DNA from: Lacibacter sp. H407
GTDB lineage: Bacteria > Bacteroidota > Bacteroidia > Chitinophagales > Chitinophagaceae
Reading direction: 5' to 3'
NCBI RefSeq assembly: GCF_037892605.1
Contig: NZ_JBBKTU010000001.1
Coordinates: 2,666,001-2,730,000, forward strand
Length of the DNA stretch: 64,000 bases
Part shown: piece by piece, positions 49,734-59,227 of the stretch
Layout of the letters: each line of letters starts with the position of its first letter
Numbering within the stretch: position 1 is the stretch's first letter
Made by a program: the position numbers and the translations under genes
The notes under the pieces: generated by a model
Seen by the model: only the letters and a program-made list of their open reading frames with translations
Database searches by the model: none
Told to the model about the DNA's origin: nothing

Positions 49734-51893
49734 ATGAATTGTATGCGTTATTATAAGTGGTTGATAATAATAATTTTTGCTTGTGTAAGTTTTAAAACAA
49801 AAGCACAAGCTCTTCAATGGACAGAAGTTGCTCCGGGAGTATGGAAAGGTATTGTTGGCAAGCCTGAAGCATACGACCTTTTGAAAGCATCCGGTGCCAC
49901 GCCGAATAAAGAGGCGTTGGCAAAAATTGTTGCCTCAGCATTTCCATTTGTACAAAATGATATTGCAGGAACCATCACCGATGGAAAAACATTTTTACGT
50001 TTTCCATTGGAGAAAGAAGAACAACTCTATGGTTTCGGTTTGAATTTTCAAACCGTGCATCAGCGGGGAAAGATCTTGCAACTGCACATGGATCATTATG
50101 GAGGAAAAGATAATGGAAGAACACATGCGCCTGTTCCATTCTATGTTTCATCAAAGGGTTATGGTGTGTTTATCAACTCGGCAAGATATATCAATGTATA
50201 TGCAGGAACAGCAGTTCGAAAAGACAGCAAGAATCCTCCGGTAGAAAAAGATCGCAATACTGATCGATCATGGAGCTCACGTCCTTACTCCGATGCTGTT
50301 GAAATCTCAGTCCCTGCTGCAGGAGTTGAAATTTATGTATTTGCAGGACCAACAACATTAGATGCCGTACGCCGGTTTAATTTATTTAATGGTGGTGGTG
50401 TGTTGCCCCCACGTTGGGGTTTAGGTTTTACACAACGGGTAAGATCGTTGTTTACTGCTGAAGAAGTAAAAGCAGAAGCAGATGCATTTAGAGAGAAAGG
50501 ATATCCATTAGATTTTATCGGGCTCGAACCAGGTTGGCAAAGCAAAGCTTATCCTGGTACATTTGAGTGGGATAAGAAGCGCTATCCGGAACCGGCGAAG
50601 TTTGTAAAGGAAATGCAAGACAAAGGCATCCGTTTGAATTTATGGATCAATCCATATGTTTCAAAGCAAGCTTCGTTTTATAACAGTATAACAAAGTATA
50701 CAGGATCGCATACAGTATGGGTGGGTGAAGCACCTGACTTTACCATTCCTGAAGCGAGAAAAATATTCTTTGGTCAATTACAAAAAGATCAAGTTGATAT
50801 TGGAGTAAGTGGATATAAAATTGATGAAGTGGATGGATACGATCATTATCTCTGGCCCGATGTTGCAACATTTCCATCCGGCATAAGCGGTGAACAAATG
50901 AGAAGTACGTATGGCGTATTAGCGATGCGTTATGCAGCAGAGATGTATCATCAAAAAAATCAACGCACTTATGGATTGGTACGTGCAAACAATGCCGGTG
51001 GCGTATCACTTCCGTTTGTGATCTATAATGATTATTACAATCACGAAGATTTTATCACCGCATTAATTAATAGTGGATTCGCTGGTGTGTTGTGGACACC
51101 GGAAGCAAGAGCGTCTAAAACGGGTGAAGAATGGTTACGTCGTTTTCAAACAGTTGTGTTTTCACCAATGGCGATGATCAACGCATGGAGTAGCGGTACA
51201 AAGCCATGGTCTTATCCCGAAGTAGCAGCACAGGTAAAAGAATTTTCGTTACTCCGTATGCAGATGATGCCTTACTGGTACAGCGAATTTGCAAAATATC
51301 ATTTTGAGGGAACACCGCCTTTCCGTGCGATGGCGTTGGAAGCAGGGTTTAAACAGGAGGTAAAAAAGGAAGCAGTGAATGCAAATCTCGAAGAGAATCC
51401 ATATGCTGAAGCAACTTCAAAAGAGATCAAAGATCAATACATGGCTGGTGAATATTTATTGGTAGCTCCCGTGTTTACGGGACAAACAACAAGAAAGGTT
51501 GTGTTGCCAAAAGGCAAGTGGTACGATTTCTATACCGGTGCGTATGCAGGTGATGGTGAAGTTATTTCTGTTACTCCGGGTCTTGATAAAATACCGGTCT
51601 ATGTAAAAGATGGTGGAATCATTCCCATGATGGCCGCAAGATTACAAGCGCCAAAAGCAGGAGAGAAGGTTGATCTGGAAATCAGATACTACGGCGAAAA
51701 ACCAGGTAACTATAAATTATACGATGATGATGGTGAAACGTTCAACTATGAAAAAGGTGAATACACTTTCCGGGAAATAAAAGTTGAAAAGGATAAAAAA
51801 GGAAAATTAAAAGGCACGATCTCAACTCCGGAAAAAAATAAACCTAATTCAGTTGGAAACATTACCTGGAAATTTATGACGACACCCGGCTAA
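49734..51893 (+). CDS. GH31-family glycoside hydrolase, divergent
   Basis: Exported enzyme of 719 residues; signal peptide ends KTKAQA. GH31 features: N-terminal beta-sandwich with LYGFGLNFQTVHQRGKI, barrel entry GVLPPRWGLGFTQRVRS and YPLDFIGLEPGWQSKAYPG, and the nucleophile Asp364 in GYKIDEVDGYD. In common GH31 enzymes an Asp in a GD motif serves as acid/base; here the corresponding region reads GVLWTPEARAS with Glu457 and no GD. The distal C-terminal domain has YKLYDDDGETFNYEKGEY. Substrate could be alpha-galactoside, alpha-xyloside or another sugar; the altered second catalytic region makes transfer from well-studied members unsafe. The start codon follows the GH95 stop with no gap. Confidence 0.88.
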   Translation: MNCMRYYKWLIIIIFACVSFKTKAQALQWTEVAPGVWKGIVGKPEAYDLLKASGATPNKEALAKIVASAFPFVQNDIAGTITDGKTFLRFPLEKEEQLYGFGLNFQTVHQRGKILQLHMDHYGGKDNGRTHAPVPFYVSSKGYGVFINSARYINVYAGTAVRKDSKNPPVEKDRNTDRSWSSRPYSDAVEISVPAAGVEIYVFAGPTTLDAVRRFNLFNGGGVLPPRWGLGFTQRVRSLFTAEEVKAEADAFREKGYPLDFIGLEPGWQSKAYPGTFEWDKKRYPEPAKFVKEMQDKGIRLNLWINPYVSKQASFYNSITKYTGSHTVWVGEAPDFTIPEARKIFFGQLQKDQVDIGVSGYKIDEVDGYDHYLWPDVATFPSGISGEQMRSTYGVLAMRYAAEMYHQKNQRTYGLVRANNAGGVSLPFVIYNDYYNHEDFITALINSGFAGVLWTPEARASKTGEEWLRRFQTVVFSPMAMINAWSSGTKPWSYPEVAAQVKEFSLLRMQMMPYWYSEFAKYHFEGTPPFRAMALEAGFKQEVKKEAVNANLEENPYAEATSKEIKDQYMAGEYLLVAPVFTGQTTRKVVLPKGKWYDFYTGAYAGDGEVISVTPGLDKIPVYVKDGGIIPMMAARLQAPKAGEKVDLEIRYYGEKPGNYKLYDDDGETFNYEKGEYTFREIKVEKDKKGKLKGTISTPEKNKPNSVGNITWKFMTTPG

Positions 51894-51915
51894 TCGGAAT
51901 CAAATAATCAACACA

Positions 51916-53088
51916 ATGAAATTGCTGTTCATTTTTATAGTAGCGTTCGTCTCGGCTTGTTCTGCACAACAAAAGCTTGGGCATTCTCCTTACAATAAGG
52001 AAGTGCAAGATGTGTTGCGAAATCAAGTATTGAGTAAAGCCGAGTGGGCTTTGCAGCAACAACCTATAACAGTTACTGCACAATCATCGCCACGAAGTGC
52101 CGGAGGCAAACATGATTTTTACAGCGAAGGTGATTATTGGTGGCCCAATCCTGTTAGTGCCGACAGTCCTTATATACAAAAAGACGGCATGACCAATCCT
52201 GATAATTTTGTTGCCCATCGTCATGCAATGATACGGTTGAGTGAAGTGATAGGTGCATTGGCATCTGCTTACAAATTAACAGGCGATGCGAAATATGTAA
52301 AACATGCAACACTGCATTGCAAAGCATGGTTTGCCGATACTGCTACCATGATGCATCCGCATTTGTTGTATGCACAGGCCATCAAAGGTCGGTTTACAGG
52401 AAGGGGAATCGGAGTTATTGATGCTATTCAATTAATAGAAGTAACACAAGGATTGATAGCAATGAAAAATGCTCCTTCAATGGATCAAACAGTTTTAGCT
52501 GCTTCAAAAAAATGGTTCGATGCGTTTTTGCAATGGCTTACCACACATAAGTACGGAAAGGATGAAATGAACGCAACCAACAATCATGGTACCTGTTGGG
52601 TGATGCAGGTGGCAGCATTTTCAAAATTTACTGGCAATGATACCTTGATGAAATTCTGCAGCGATCGTTATAAAAATGTGTTACTTCCCAACCAGATGGC
52701 AGCCGATGGAAGTTTTCCTCAGGAGTTGCGCAGAACAAAACCTTATGGTTATTCCATTTTTAATTTAGATGCTATGACAACGATCTGTCAATTGCTTTCA
52801 TCTGAAAAGGATAATCTCTGGGAGTATCAAACAGCAGACGGCAGATCAATCAAGAAAGGGATTGAATATTTACATCCTTTCATCGCAGACAAAACTAAAT
52901 GGCCTTTAAAGCCGGATGTGATGTATTGGAATGATTGGCCGGTGGCACAACCATTTTTATTATTTGGGGCGAATGCATATAAGAACAAAGAATGGCTGGA
53001 GACTTGGAAAAAACTAGATCATTCTCCAAAAGTGGAAGAGGTGATCCGGAATTTACCGGTACGGAATCCTTTAATCTGGATCAATTAA
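51916..53088 (+). CDS. Alginate-lyase-fold protein (PF05426; PL5/PL38-like), paralogue 2
   Basis: Second member in the PUL of the family also encoded at 33363-34556; 390 residues. N-terminus MKLLFIFIVAFVSACSAQQ may be a lipoprotein signal (VSAC, Cys15). Conserved with paralogue 1: GKHDFYSEGDYWWPNPVSAD against the KHDYMSQAPYFWYDS version, PYIQKDGMTNPDNF, GRGIGVIDAIQLI, and NATNNHGTCWVMQ, with the Asn-Asn-His at His224. The two paralogues differ in most other positions, so they are likely to have different specificities or locations. It overlaps nothing, and the GH29 gene starts immediately after its stop. Confidence 0.82.
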   Translation: MKLLFIFIVAFVSACSAQQKLGHSPYNKEVQDVLRNQVLSKAEWALQQQPITVTAQSSPRSAGGKHDFYSEGDYWWPNPVSADSPYIQKDGMTNPDNFVAHRHAMIRLSEVIGALASAYKLTGDAKYVKHATLHCKAWFADTATMMHPHLLYAQAIKGRFTGRGIGVIDAIQLIEVTQGLIAMKNAPSMDQTVLAASKKWFDAFLQWLTTHKYGKDEMNATNNHGTCWVMQVAAFSKFTGNDTLMKFCSDRYKNVLLPNQMAADGSFPQELRRTKPYGYSIFNLDAMTTICQLLSSEKDNLWEYQTADGRSIKKGIEYLHPFIADKTKWPLKPDVMYWNDWPVAQPFLLFGANAYKNKEWLETWKKLDHSPKVEEVIRNLPVRNPLIWIN

Positions 53089-54963
53089 ATGAGACAATTT
53101 ATATTCTATATCATTTTTGCATCTGCGATCAATGCCGGTTTTGCACAAACAGCAGGTGATGAGGATAAAGAAATGTTCAACCGTGCAAAGCAACGGGATC
53201 AGCAAGCGATTGATGAAGCAAAGAATGGATGGTGGACGGCGTCAATGAAAACACAGGAGCAACGGATAGCCTGGTGGAGAGAAGCGAAGTTCGGCATGTT
53301 TATTCACTGGGGTATTTATTCATTACCAGGTGGTGAATGGAAGGGAAAGAAAGTGAGCGGCTATGCAGAACACCTGATGCGCAAAGAAAAAATTTCACGA
53401 AACGATTATCTCAATCTTTCGCATCAATTCAATCCTGAAAAATTTAACGCAGAAGAATGGATATTGAATGCCAAAAAAGCGGGGATGAAATATTTCATCA
53501 TTACGGCAAAGCATCACGATGGGTTTGCATTGTATGATTCAAATTTTTCTGATTTTGATATTGTTGATCAAACGCCTTTTAAACGAGATCCGATGGCTGA
53601 GTTGGCAGTAGCAGCCAAAAAGCATGGAATGAAATTCGGCTTTTATTATTCACATGCCTTTGATTGGGAACATCCCGATGCACCGGGCAATGATTGGGAA
53701 TACAATAATCCCGGTGGTGATAAATTGCTAGGCGGTGCCAATTGGTTTGATGCACATCCGGAGTGGTTACCAAAAGCAATTAAATATGTTGATGAAAAAG
53801 CAATTCCGCAAATAAAGGAATTGCTTACAAAGTATCATCCGGATATTTTATGGTTTGATACACCGCATAAGCTGCCTTTATCAGAAAATATACGCATCTT
53901 AAAAGCGATCAGGGAAACAGATCCCAATGTTGTCGTAAATGGAAGATTGGTTAGAAATGCGGCAGCAAATTTTGGCGATTATAAAAACACAGCCGATCGT
54001 GCTTCTGAATTTTTTCCTGTAACCGGCGATTGGGAAGCCATACCTACTACCAATGAAAGTTATGGTTATCATCAATTCGATAACAGTCATAAACCTGTCA
54101 GTCATTTTATACAATTGCTTGCGAGTGCTGCATCAAGAGGCGGCAATTTATTGTTGAATATTGGTCCGAAAGGTGATGGCAGCTTTGATGGCAACGATCA
54201 GCAGATTCTAAAGGGTATTGGTGAATGGCTGCAAACGAATGGAGAAAGTATTTATGGGACAGCAGCAAGTCCGCTTCCACTCCAAAGTTGGGGAGTGTCA
54301 ACTTTGAAGGGTAACAAAATTTATCTCCATGTATTCAACTATCCTGCTGATGGAAAACTATATGTTGGCGGTCTAAAATCAGCTATTGCAAAAACCCATA
54401 TGCTTGCTGATCCTAAAAAGCAATTAATAACAACACGTTTGAATGAGAAAGATGTACTGATCAACCTACCTGCTAACAGTATTGATTCAATAAACACGGT
54501 TATTGTGCTTGAGTTAAATGAAAAGCCATCTGTTGATTCGGTACGTTTTGTTGCGCCAAATAGTAACGAGACAAGATTGCTGGCATTTGATGCTATGTTA
54601 AACGGCAAAGGATTTGGTTTTGGCGACGGTAAAACCAACCGCTATTTCGTTGACGGGTGGAAATCATTGGAACAATCTGTTTCCTGGAAGATCCGCTTGA
54701 GTAAAGCAGCACGATACAAAGTGGTCATAAAATATATTGCGGGAGAAATAAGCGGCGGTGAATATGAGCTGTTGACAGGTGGAGTAAATCTTGCAGGTAC
54801 TAATAAAGTAAAGAACGGAACAGCAACGGAAGTCATTACAGAGACTGTAGCAGACTTTTCATTCAGTGGTGGCGAACATGTCTTAACAATAAAGCCCCTC
54901 AAAATTCAAAAACCAGAATTGATGAAGTTGCTTGAAATACAACTTATACTTATCGATAAATAA
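53089..54963 (+). CDS. GH29 alpha-L-fucosidase with C-terminal beta-sandwich, paralogue 1
   Basis: Retaining exo-fucosidase of 624 residues, exported (signal to AGFAQ). The barrel starts with WWREAKFGMFIHWGIYSLPG, then MKYFIITAKHHDGFALYDS with the paired histidines, and FGFYYSHAFDWEHPDAPGND. The nucleophile is Asp257 in WFDTP. RGGNLLLNIGPKGDGSF is the usual late barrel motif. After the GH29 C-terminal domain there is a further beta-rich module of about 130 residues (about 490-624; FVDGWKSLEQSVSWKIRLS) that the second paralogue lacks and that looks like a carbohydrate-binding type domain. No gap separates it from the preceding lyase-like gene. Confidence 0.92.
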   Translation: MRQFIFYIIFASAINAGFAQTAGDEDKEMFNRAKQRDQQAIDEAKNGWWTASMKTQEQRIAWWREAKFGMFIHWGIYSLPGGEWKGKKVSGYAEHLMRKEKISRNDYLNLSHQFNPEKFNAEEWILNAKKAGMKYFIITAKHHDGFALYDSNFSDFDIVDQTPFKRDPMAELAVAAKKHGMKFGFYYSHAFDWEHPDAPGNDWEYNNPGGDKLLGGANWFDAHPEWLPKAIKYVDEKAIPQIKELLTKYHPDILWFDTPHKLPLSENIRILKAIRETDPNVVVNGRLVRNAAANFGDYKNTADRASEFFPVTGDWEAIPTTNESYGYHQFDNSHKPVSHFIQLLASAASRGGNLLLNIGPKGDGSFDGNDQQILKGIGEWLQTNGESIYGTAASPLPLQSWGVSTLKGNKIYLHVFNYPADGKLYVGGLKSAIAKTHMLADPKKQLITTRLNEKDVLINLPANSIDSINTVIVLELNEKPSVDSVRFVAPNSNETRLLAFDAMLNGKGFGFGDGKTNRYFVDGWKSLEQSVSWKIRLSKAARYKVVIKYIAGEISGGEYELLTGGVNLAGTNKVKNGTATEVITETVADFSFSGGEHVLTIKPLKIQKPELMKLLEIQLILIDK

Positions 54964-54971
54964 ACGAACAG

Positions 54972-56207
54972 ATGAAAAAAACGATCTTAATGACCATGAT
55001 AGCTGTTGCAGGAATTGTAATGAACAGCGATGCCCAAAAGGTTAAAGTGAACAAAGTGTTCGCTGATGCAGAGAAGCAAACAAAAGTGATGCTGGCAGAG
55101 ATTCCCCAAGCGAAAGCAACAGGCTCAGCTGCAACGGTTGGTGTATCGCCTGGCGGGTCAGGGCAGGAGCTTGTTTCACCGAGAACTTTAGACAGTGGCA
55201 GGTTAAAATTGGTTTCATCAAGAGACTGGACAAGCGGATTTTTCCCAGGACAGCTGTGGTTCTTATATGAATACACCGGCAATAACGAATGGAAAACTGA
55301 AGCAGAAAAATATACGGCGAAAATTGAGCGGGAAAAAACAAATGGCATCACACATGATATGGGCTTTAAAGTGTATTGCAGCTTTGGTACAGGTTACAGG
55401 CTAATAAACGACGCTCATTATAAAGAAGTGATCATTCAATCTGCAAAAACATTATCAACAAGATTTAATCCTAATACCGGTGTCATCAAATCATGGGATA
55501 ACCGTGCCAAATGGAAGACGCCGGTGATCATCGACAATATGATGAATCTTGAATTGTTATTTGCTGCCACACAATTAACCGGCGATTCTTCTTTTCATAA
55601 AATTGCTGTGAGTCATGCAAATACAACCATGCAAAATCATTTCCGTAGTGATTACAGTTCGTACCATGTGTTGGATTATGATTCCATAACAGGTAAAGTA
55701 ACGCAGAAAACAACGCATCAGGGTTATTCAAATGAATCAGCATGGTCAAGAGGACAAGCATGGGGCTTGTATGGTTATACGATGTGTTATCGCTTTACCA
55801 AAGACGAAAAGTATTTACAACAGGCAGAGAAGATTGCTGCTTTTATGACAAAGCATAAAAATTTTCCAAAAGATTTTGTTCCTTATTATGATTATGATGC
55901 TCCCGGTATTCCCAATGAACCAAGAGATGCGTCAGCAGCAGCCGTCATGGCTTCGGCATTGTATGAATTAAGTATCTATAGTAAAAATGGAAGAGAGTAT
56001 AAAAAAATAGCAAATACTGTGGTGAAAAACCTCACCAACAGTTATCGTTCTGCGATTGGGGAAAATAAAGGGTTTATTCTGTTGCACAGTACGGGTTCCA
56101 AACCGTCTAACAGCGAAGTAGATGTGCCATTGAACTATGCCGATTATTATTACCTCGAAGCGTTGTTGCGTTCAAAGAAATTAAAAGAAAAGAAACCGTT
56201 GTTTTAA
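54972..56207 (+). CDS. GH88 unsaturated glucuronyl hydrolase
   Basis: Cleaves the 4,5-unsaturated uronic acid from the non-reducing end of lyase products. 411 residues with signal peptide to SDAQ. Two aspartates match the family pair: Asp129 in HDMGFKVYCSFG and Asp188 in DNMMNLELL. SRDWTSGFFPGQLW, GYSNESAWSRGQAWGLYGY and DASAAAVMASAL are also GH88 signatures. It implies that a lyase acts on a uronate backbone in this pathway; three candidates (two PF05426 proteins and PL6) are in the same PUL. It begins 8 bases after the GH29 stop. GH105-type activity on unsaturated galacturonyl-rhamnose is the alternative but the motif order favours GH88. Confidence 0.92.
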   Translation: MKKTILMTMIAVAGIVMNSDAQKVKVNKVFADAEKQTKVMLAEIPQAKATGSAATVGVSPGGSGQELVSPRTLDSGRLKLVSSRDWTSGFFPGQLWFLYEYTGNNEWKTEAEKYTAKIEREKTNGITHDMGFKVYCSFGTGYRLINDAHYKEVIIQSAKTLSTRFNPNTGVIKSWDNRAKWKTPVIIDNMMNLELLFAATQLTGDSSFHKIAVSHANTTMQNHFRSDYSSYHVLDYDSITGKVTQKTTHQGYSNESAWSRGQAWGLYGYTMCYRFTKDEKYLQQAEKIAAFMTKHKNFPKDFVPYYDYDAPGIPNEPRDASAAAVMASALYELSIYSKNGREYKKIANTVVKNLTNSYRSAIGENKGFILLHSTGSKPSNSEVDVPLNYADYYYLEALLRSKKLKEKKPLF

Positions 56208-56222
56208 AAGCAATTAAGCCAC

Positions 56223-57611
56223 ATGATCAAAAAGTTAATGACCGTTTTATTTTTCTGCTTGCTTGCAACAGGAAACCTGTTTGCCCATCATATAAAAGTT
56301 GCTTCGATTGAAGAGCTTCAGCAGGCGATCAAAACTGCAAAGCCCGGCGATGTGATTGTGTTGAAGAACGGTGTCTATACAACCACAACTGATATTTTGA
56401 TCAATAGTGCAGGAACAAAAGCAAAACCCATTATCATTGAAGCAGAAGATGCAGGCAAGACGGAAATAGCCGGAGCTGCCGGGTTTAATTTAGTAAGCCC
56501 TGCTGCATACATTATCATCCGTGGCTTTAAGTTTACACATGCAGCTTCCAAAGCAAGATGTTCGGCCGGTTCAACATTTTGTCACTGGACCAATAATATT
56601 TTTGAAACACCGGGCACCGGCGACTATCTGACTATTGCAGGCAGCGATCATGAGGTTAGCTACAATACATTTCAAAACAAGGATTCGCTGGGAAAATTCA
56701 TTGCGGTAAAAGGTGTTGGCAAACAAATTGCTGAACGATTGTTCATACATCACAACTATTTTAAAAAACAAAAGAACCAGGGAAACCGCAATGGGGCAGA
56801 AGCATTTCAGTTTGGATTAAGCGGATTCAGTCTTTCTTCCAGCAACAGCATTGTTGAATACAACCTGTTTGAAGATTGTGATGGTGAAAATGAATTGATC
56901 TCCATCAAAGCATCAAGAGTAACAATAAGGTATAACACTATTCGAAATTCTCCGGCTCAATTCACGTTGCGTCATGGAAATTTTAACCAGGTGTACGGGA
57001 ACTATTTTATCAATACACCCGGTCTCCGCATTTTTGGTGATGATCATCTCATTCACAGTAATCATTTTGAAAACTGCAGTATGGGTATCAACATCGGGAA
57101 TGGTGGAGCAGAAGTAGCAGATGGTGCACCACTTACATCACACGATCGTCCCGACAGAGTGATCATTGCATTCAATACATTGGTGAACAACAAAATCAAT
57201 ATTGCCCAAACAGCAAGAGCTAATGGATTAGGTTCAACCTATATTACTATAGCAAATAATATTATTGTGGGTGGTGGTGCTGCAGTTTCTATTGTTGGCC
57301 CGGCAACAAGTCATTCTGCTGAAGGAAACCTGATTTTCAATACAGCCGGTGCAGGCGATCTTCCTGCCGGAAGTTTCAGCATGATTGATCCGAAGTTGAC
57401 AAGAGATGCATCGGGTAAATATCATCTTCAACAAGGAAGCCCGGCTATTAATGCAGCAAAAGGAAATTATCGTACGGTTGTGGTTGACATGGACGGTCAG
57501 CTACGAACAGATCTGTTAGATGCCGGTGCAGATGAAATGTCGTCTACATCTGTGAAAGCAAGAATTTTAAACCCGGAAGATGTTGGTTTTATGGCTGGAA
57601 AGAAAAACTAA
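56223..57611 (+). CDS. PL6 polysaccharide lyase (chondroitinase-B/alginate-lyase fold)
   Basis: Exported right-handed beta-helix lyase of 462 residues; signal to NLFAHH. The N-terminal VASIEELQQAIKTAKPGDVIVL (in part: IEELQQAIKTAKPGDV) and KNGVY are the usual PL6 start. The proposed Bronsted base and acid are Lys229 in ISIKAS and Arg250 in LRHGN; their 21-residue spacing equals that of Lys250/Arg271 in chondroitinase B. NGAEAFQFGLSG and FEDCDGENELIS supply the calcium-binding acidic residues. Known PL6 substrates are alginate and dermatan sulfate; neither fits the sulfatase-free, fucosidase-rich context well, so another uronan is likely. It ends a tight run; a 165-base gap follows. Confidence 0.9.
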   Translation: MIKKLMTVLFFCLLATGNLFAHHIKVASIEELQQAIKTAKPGDVIVLKNGVYTTTTDILINSAGTKAKPIIIEAEDAGKTEIAGAAGFNLVSPAAYIIIRGFKFTHAASKARCSAGSTFCHWTNNIFETPGTGDYLTIAGSDHEVSYNTFQNKDSLGKFIAVKGVGKQIAERLFIHHNYFKKQKNQGNRNGAEAFQFGLSGFSLSSSNSIVEYNLFEDCDGENELISIKASRVTIRYNTIRNSPAQFTLRHGNFNQVYGNYFINTPGLRIFGDDHLIHSNHFENCSMGINIGNGGAEVADGAPLTSHDRPDRVIIAFNTLVNNKINIAQTARANGLGSTYITIANNIIVGGGAAVSIVGPATSHSAEGNLIFNTAGAGDLPAGSFSMIDPKLTRDASGKYHLQQGSPAINAAKGNYRTVVVDMDGQLRTDLLDAGADEMSSTSVKARILNPEDVGFMAGKKN

Positions 57612-57776
57612 ATTGAATCCTTTAAGCGGATATTACAGGTAGATGTGATTTAGTGATTCGTACTGCCAAAATAATTGAATAGATAGTTATTTCACCGCAA
57701 CCGGCCAATTGAAATAATTGGTTAGTTGCATCTTGGCGAGCTTATTTCTCGTCAGTTAAACTAATCGCCTGCAAAT

Positions 57777-59201
57777 ATGAAAAAGATACTTTTCTTCCTG
57801 TTAGTATGCTGCTATTCTATTGTGTCTCTATTTGCTCAAACAAATGCAAATGATGAACGTATGAAATGGTGGCGGGAGGCCCGACTCGGCATGTTTATCC
57901 ATTGGGGTGTATATGCAGTGCCCGCAGGCACTTACAATGGACAAAAAATTGACCGTATTGGTGAATGGATCATGAACCGTGGAAAAATTCCGGTGAAAGA
58001 ATATCAGGCATTTGCAAAAGAATTCAATCCTGTAAAGTATGATGCGGAGGCGTGGGTATTGATGGCCAAAAACGCAGGTATGAAATATATCGTCATCACG
58101 GCAAAGCATCATGATGGTTTTGCATTATTCAATTCCAAAGCCAGCAGATGGAATATCGTGGATGCTACTCCTTATGGAAAGGATTTGATCAAACCATTAG
58201 CTGAGGCTTGTCGGAAACATGGGATCAAACTTGGATTGTATTATTCACATGCGCAAGATTGGAATAACCCGGGTGGTTCCGCTGCGAGAAAAGTTACAAC
58301 GGAAGGATGGGCCAATCCTGATTCAGCAAAAATTGATGCATACACTGCTGCCAACAGCGGGCATTGGGATCCGTTGCAAACAACAAAAACCATGGCACAA
58401 TATATTGATGAAGTTGCTGTGCCACAAGTGCGTGAAATACTTACCAATTATGGTGATGTGGCTGTGCTTTGGTGGGATACGCCAACCGGTATGACGGATG
58501 AGTTTGCAGAAAAATTAAATGCATTATTAAAACTTCAGCCGAATATAATTACCAACGATCGATTAAAGCGGCCTAACTATCCCGGCGATTTTAAAACACC
58601 GGAGCAGCGTATACCAAACCTGAATGAGCTTGATGGAAAAGATTGGGAAACCTGCATGACCATGAATGAAACATGGGGTTATAAAAGTTATGCCAACAAA
58701 TGGAAGAGTTTAAAAACATTGATTCAAAATACAGTTGACATTGCATCAAAAGGTGGTAACTATTTATTAAACGTTGGACCGAAAGCAGACGGAACATTTC
58801 CGCAAGAGAGTATTGACTTGCTGAAAGGAGTGGGCGCATGGATGAAAGTGAATGGTGAATCGATTTATGGTACAAAGGCAAGTCCGTTTGGATTATTTAC
58901 ATGGGGACGTTGCACCAAGAAAGAAAGCAACGGGAATACCACACTTTACTTTTCTGTATTTGAATGGCCAAAAGATGGAAAGCTTTCTATTCCCGGTTTA
59001 AAGAACCAAATCGTTTCTGCAAAATTATTGGCGAACGGAACAGCGTTAAAAACAGAAAAGAATAACGATGGTTTGCTGATTACAGTTCCTGAAAAAGCAG
59101 TAGATGCAAATGCAACTGTTATTAAAGTTGAAGTGAAAGGAATCGTAGATGCAGCATCACTCAATCCAAAAGAGAAAATGAAAGCAGGTGAGATTGATTA
59201 A
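57777..59201 (+). CDS. GH29 alpha-L-fucosidase, paralogue 2
   Basis: Second fucosidase of the family, 474 residues, with signal to SLFAQ. WWREARLGMFIHWGVYAVPAG, MKYIVITAKHHDGFALFNS, and LGLYYSHAQDWNNPGGS parallel paralogue 1. The nucleophile is Asp234 in LWWDTPTGM. RGGN-type motif appears as SKGGNYLLNVGPKADGTF. It lacks the extra C-terminal module of paralogue 1. The presence of two GH29 plus one GH95 points to a substrate with more than one fucose linkage. It starts a new cluster after a 165-base gap in which I find no clear promoter. Confidence 0.93.
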   Translation: MKKILFFLLVCCYSIVSLFAQTNANDERMKWWREARLGMFIHWGVYAVPAGTYNGQKIDRIGEWIMNRGKIPVKEYQAFAKEFNPVKYDAEAWVLMAKNAGMKYIVITAKHHDGFALFNSKASRWNIVDATPYGKDLIKPLAEACRKHGIKLGLYYSHAQDWNNPGGSAARKVTTEGWANPDSAKIDAYTAANSGHWDPLQTTKTMAQYIDEVAVPQVREILTNYGDVAVLWWDTPTGMTDEFAEKLNALLKLQPNIITNDRLKRPNYPGDFKTPEQRIPNLNELDGKDWETCMTMNETWGYKSYANKWKSLKTLIQNTVDIASKGGNYLLNVGPKADGTFPQESIDLLKGVGAWMKVNGESIYGTKASPFGLFTWGRCTKKESNGNTTLYFSVFEWPKDGKLSIPGLKNQIVSAKLLANGTALKTEKNNDGLLITVPEKAVDANATVIKVEVKGIVDAASLNPKEKMKAGEID

Positions 59202-59227
59202 ATAAAGCGGTTCAATTTTCGTGAAGT

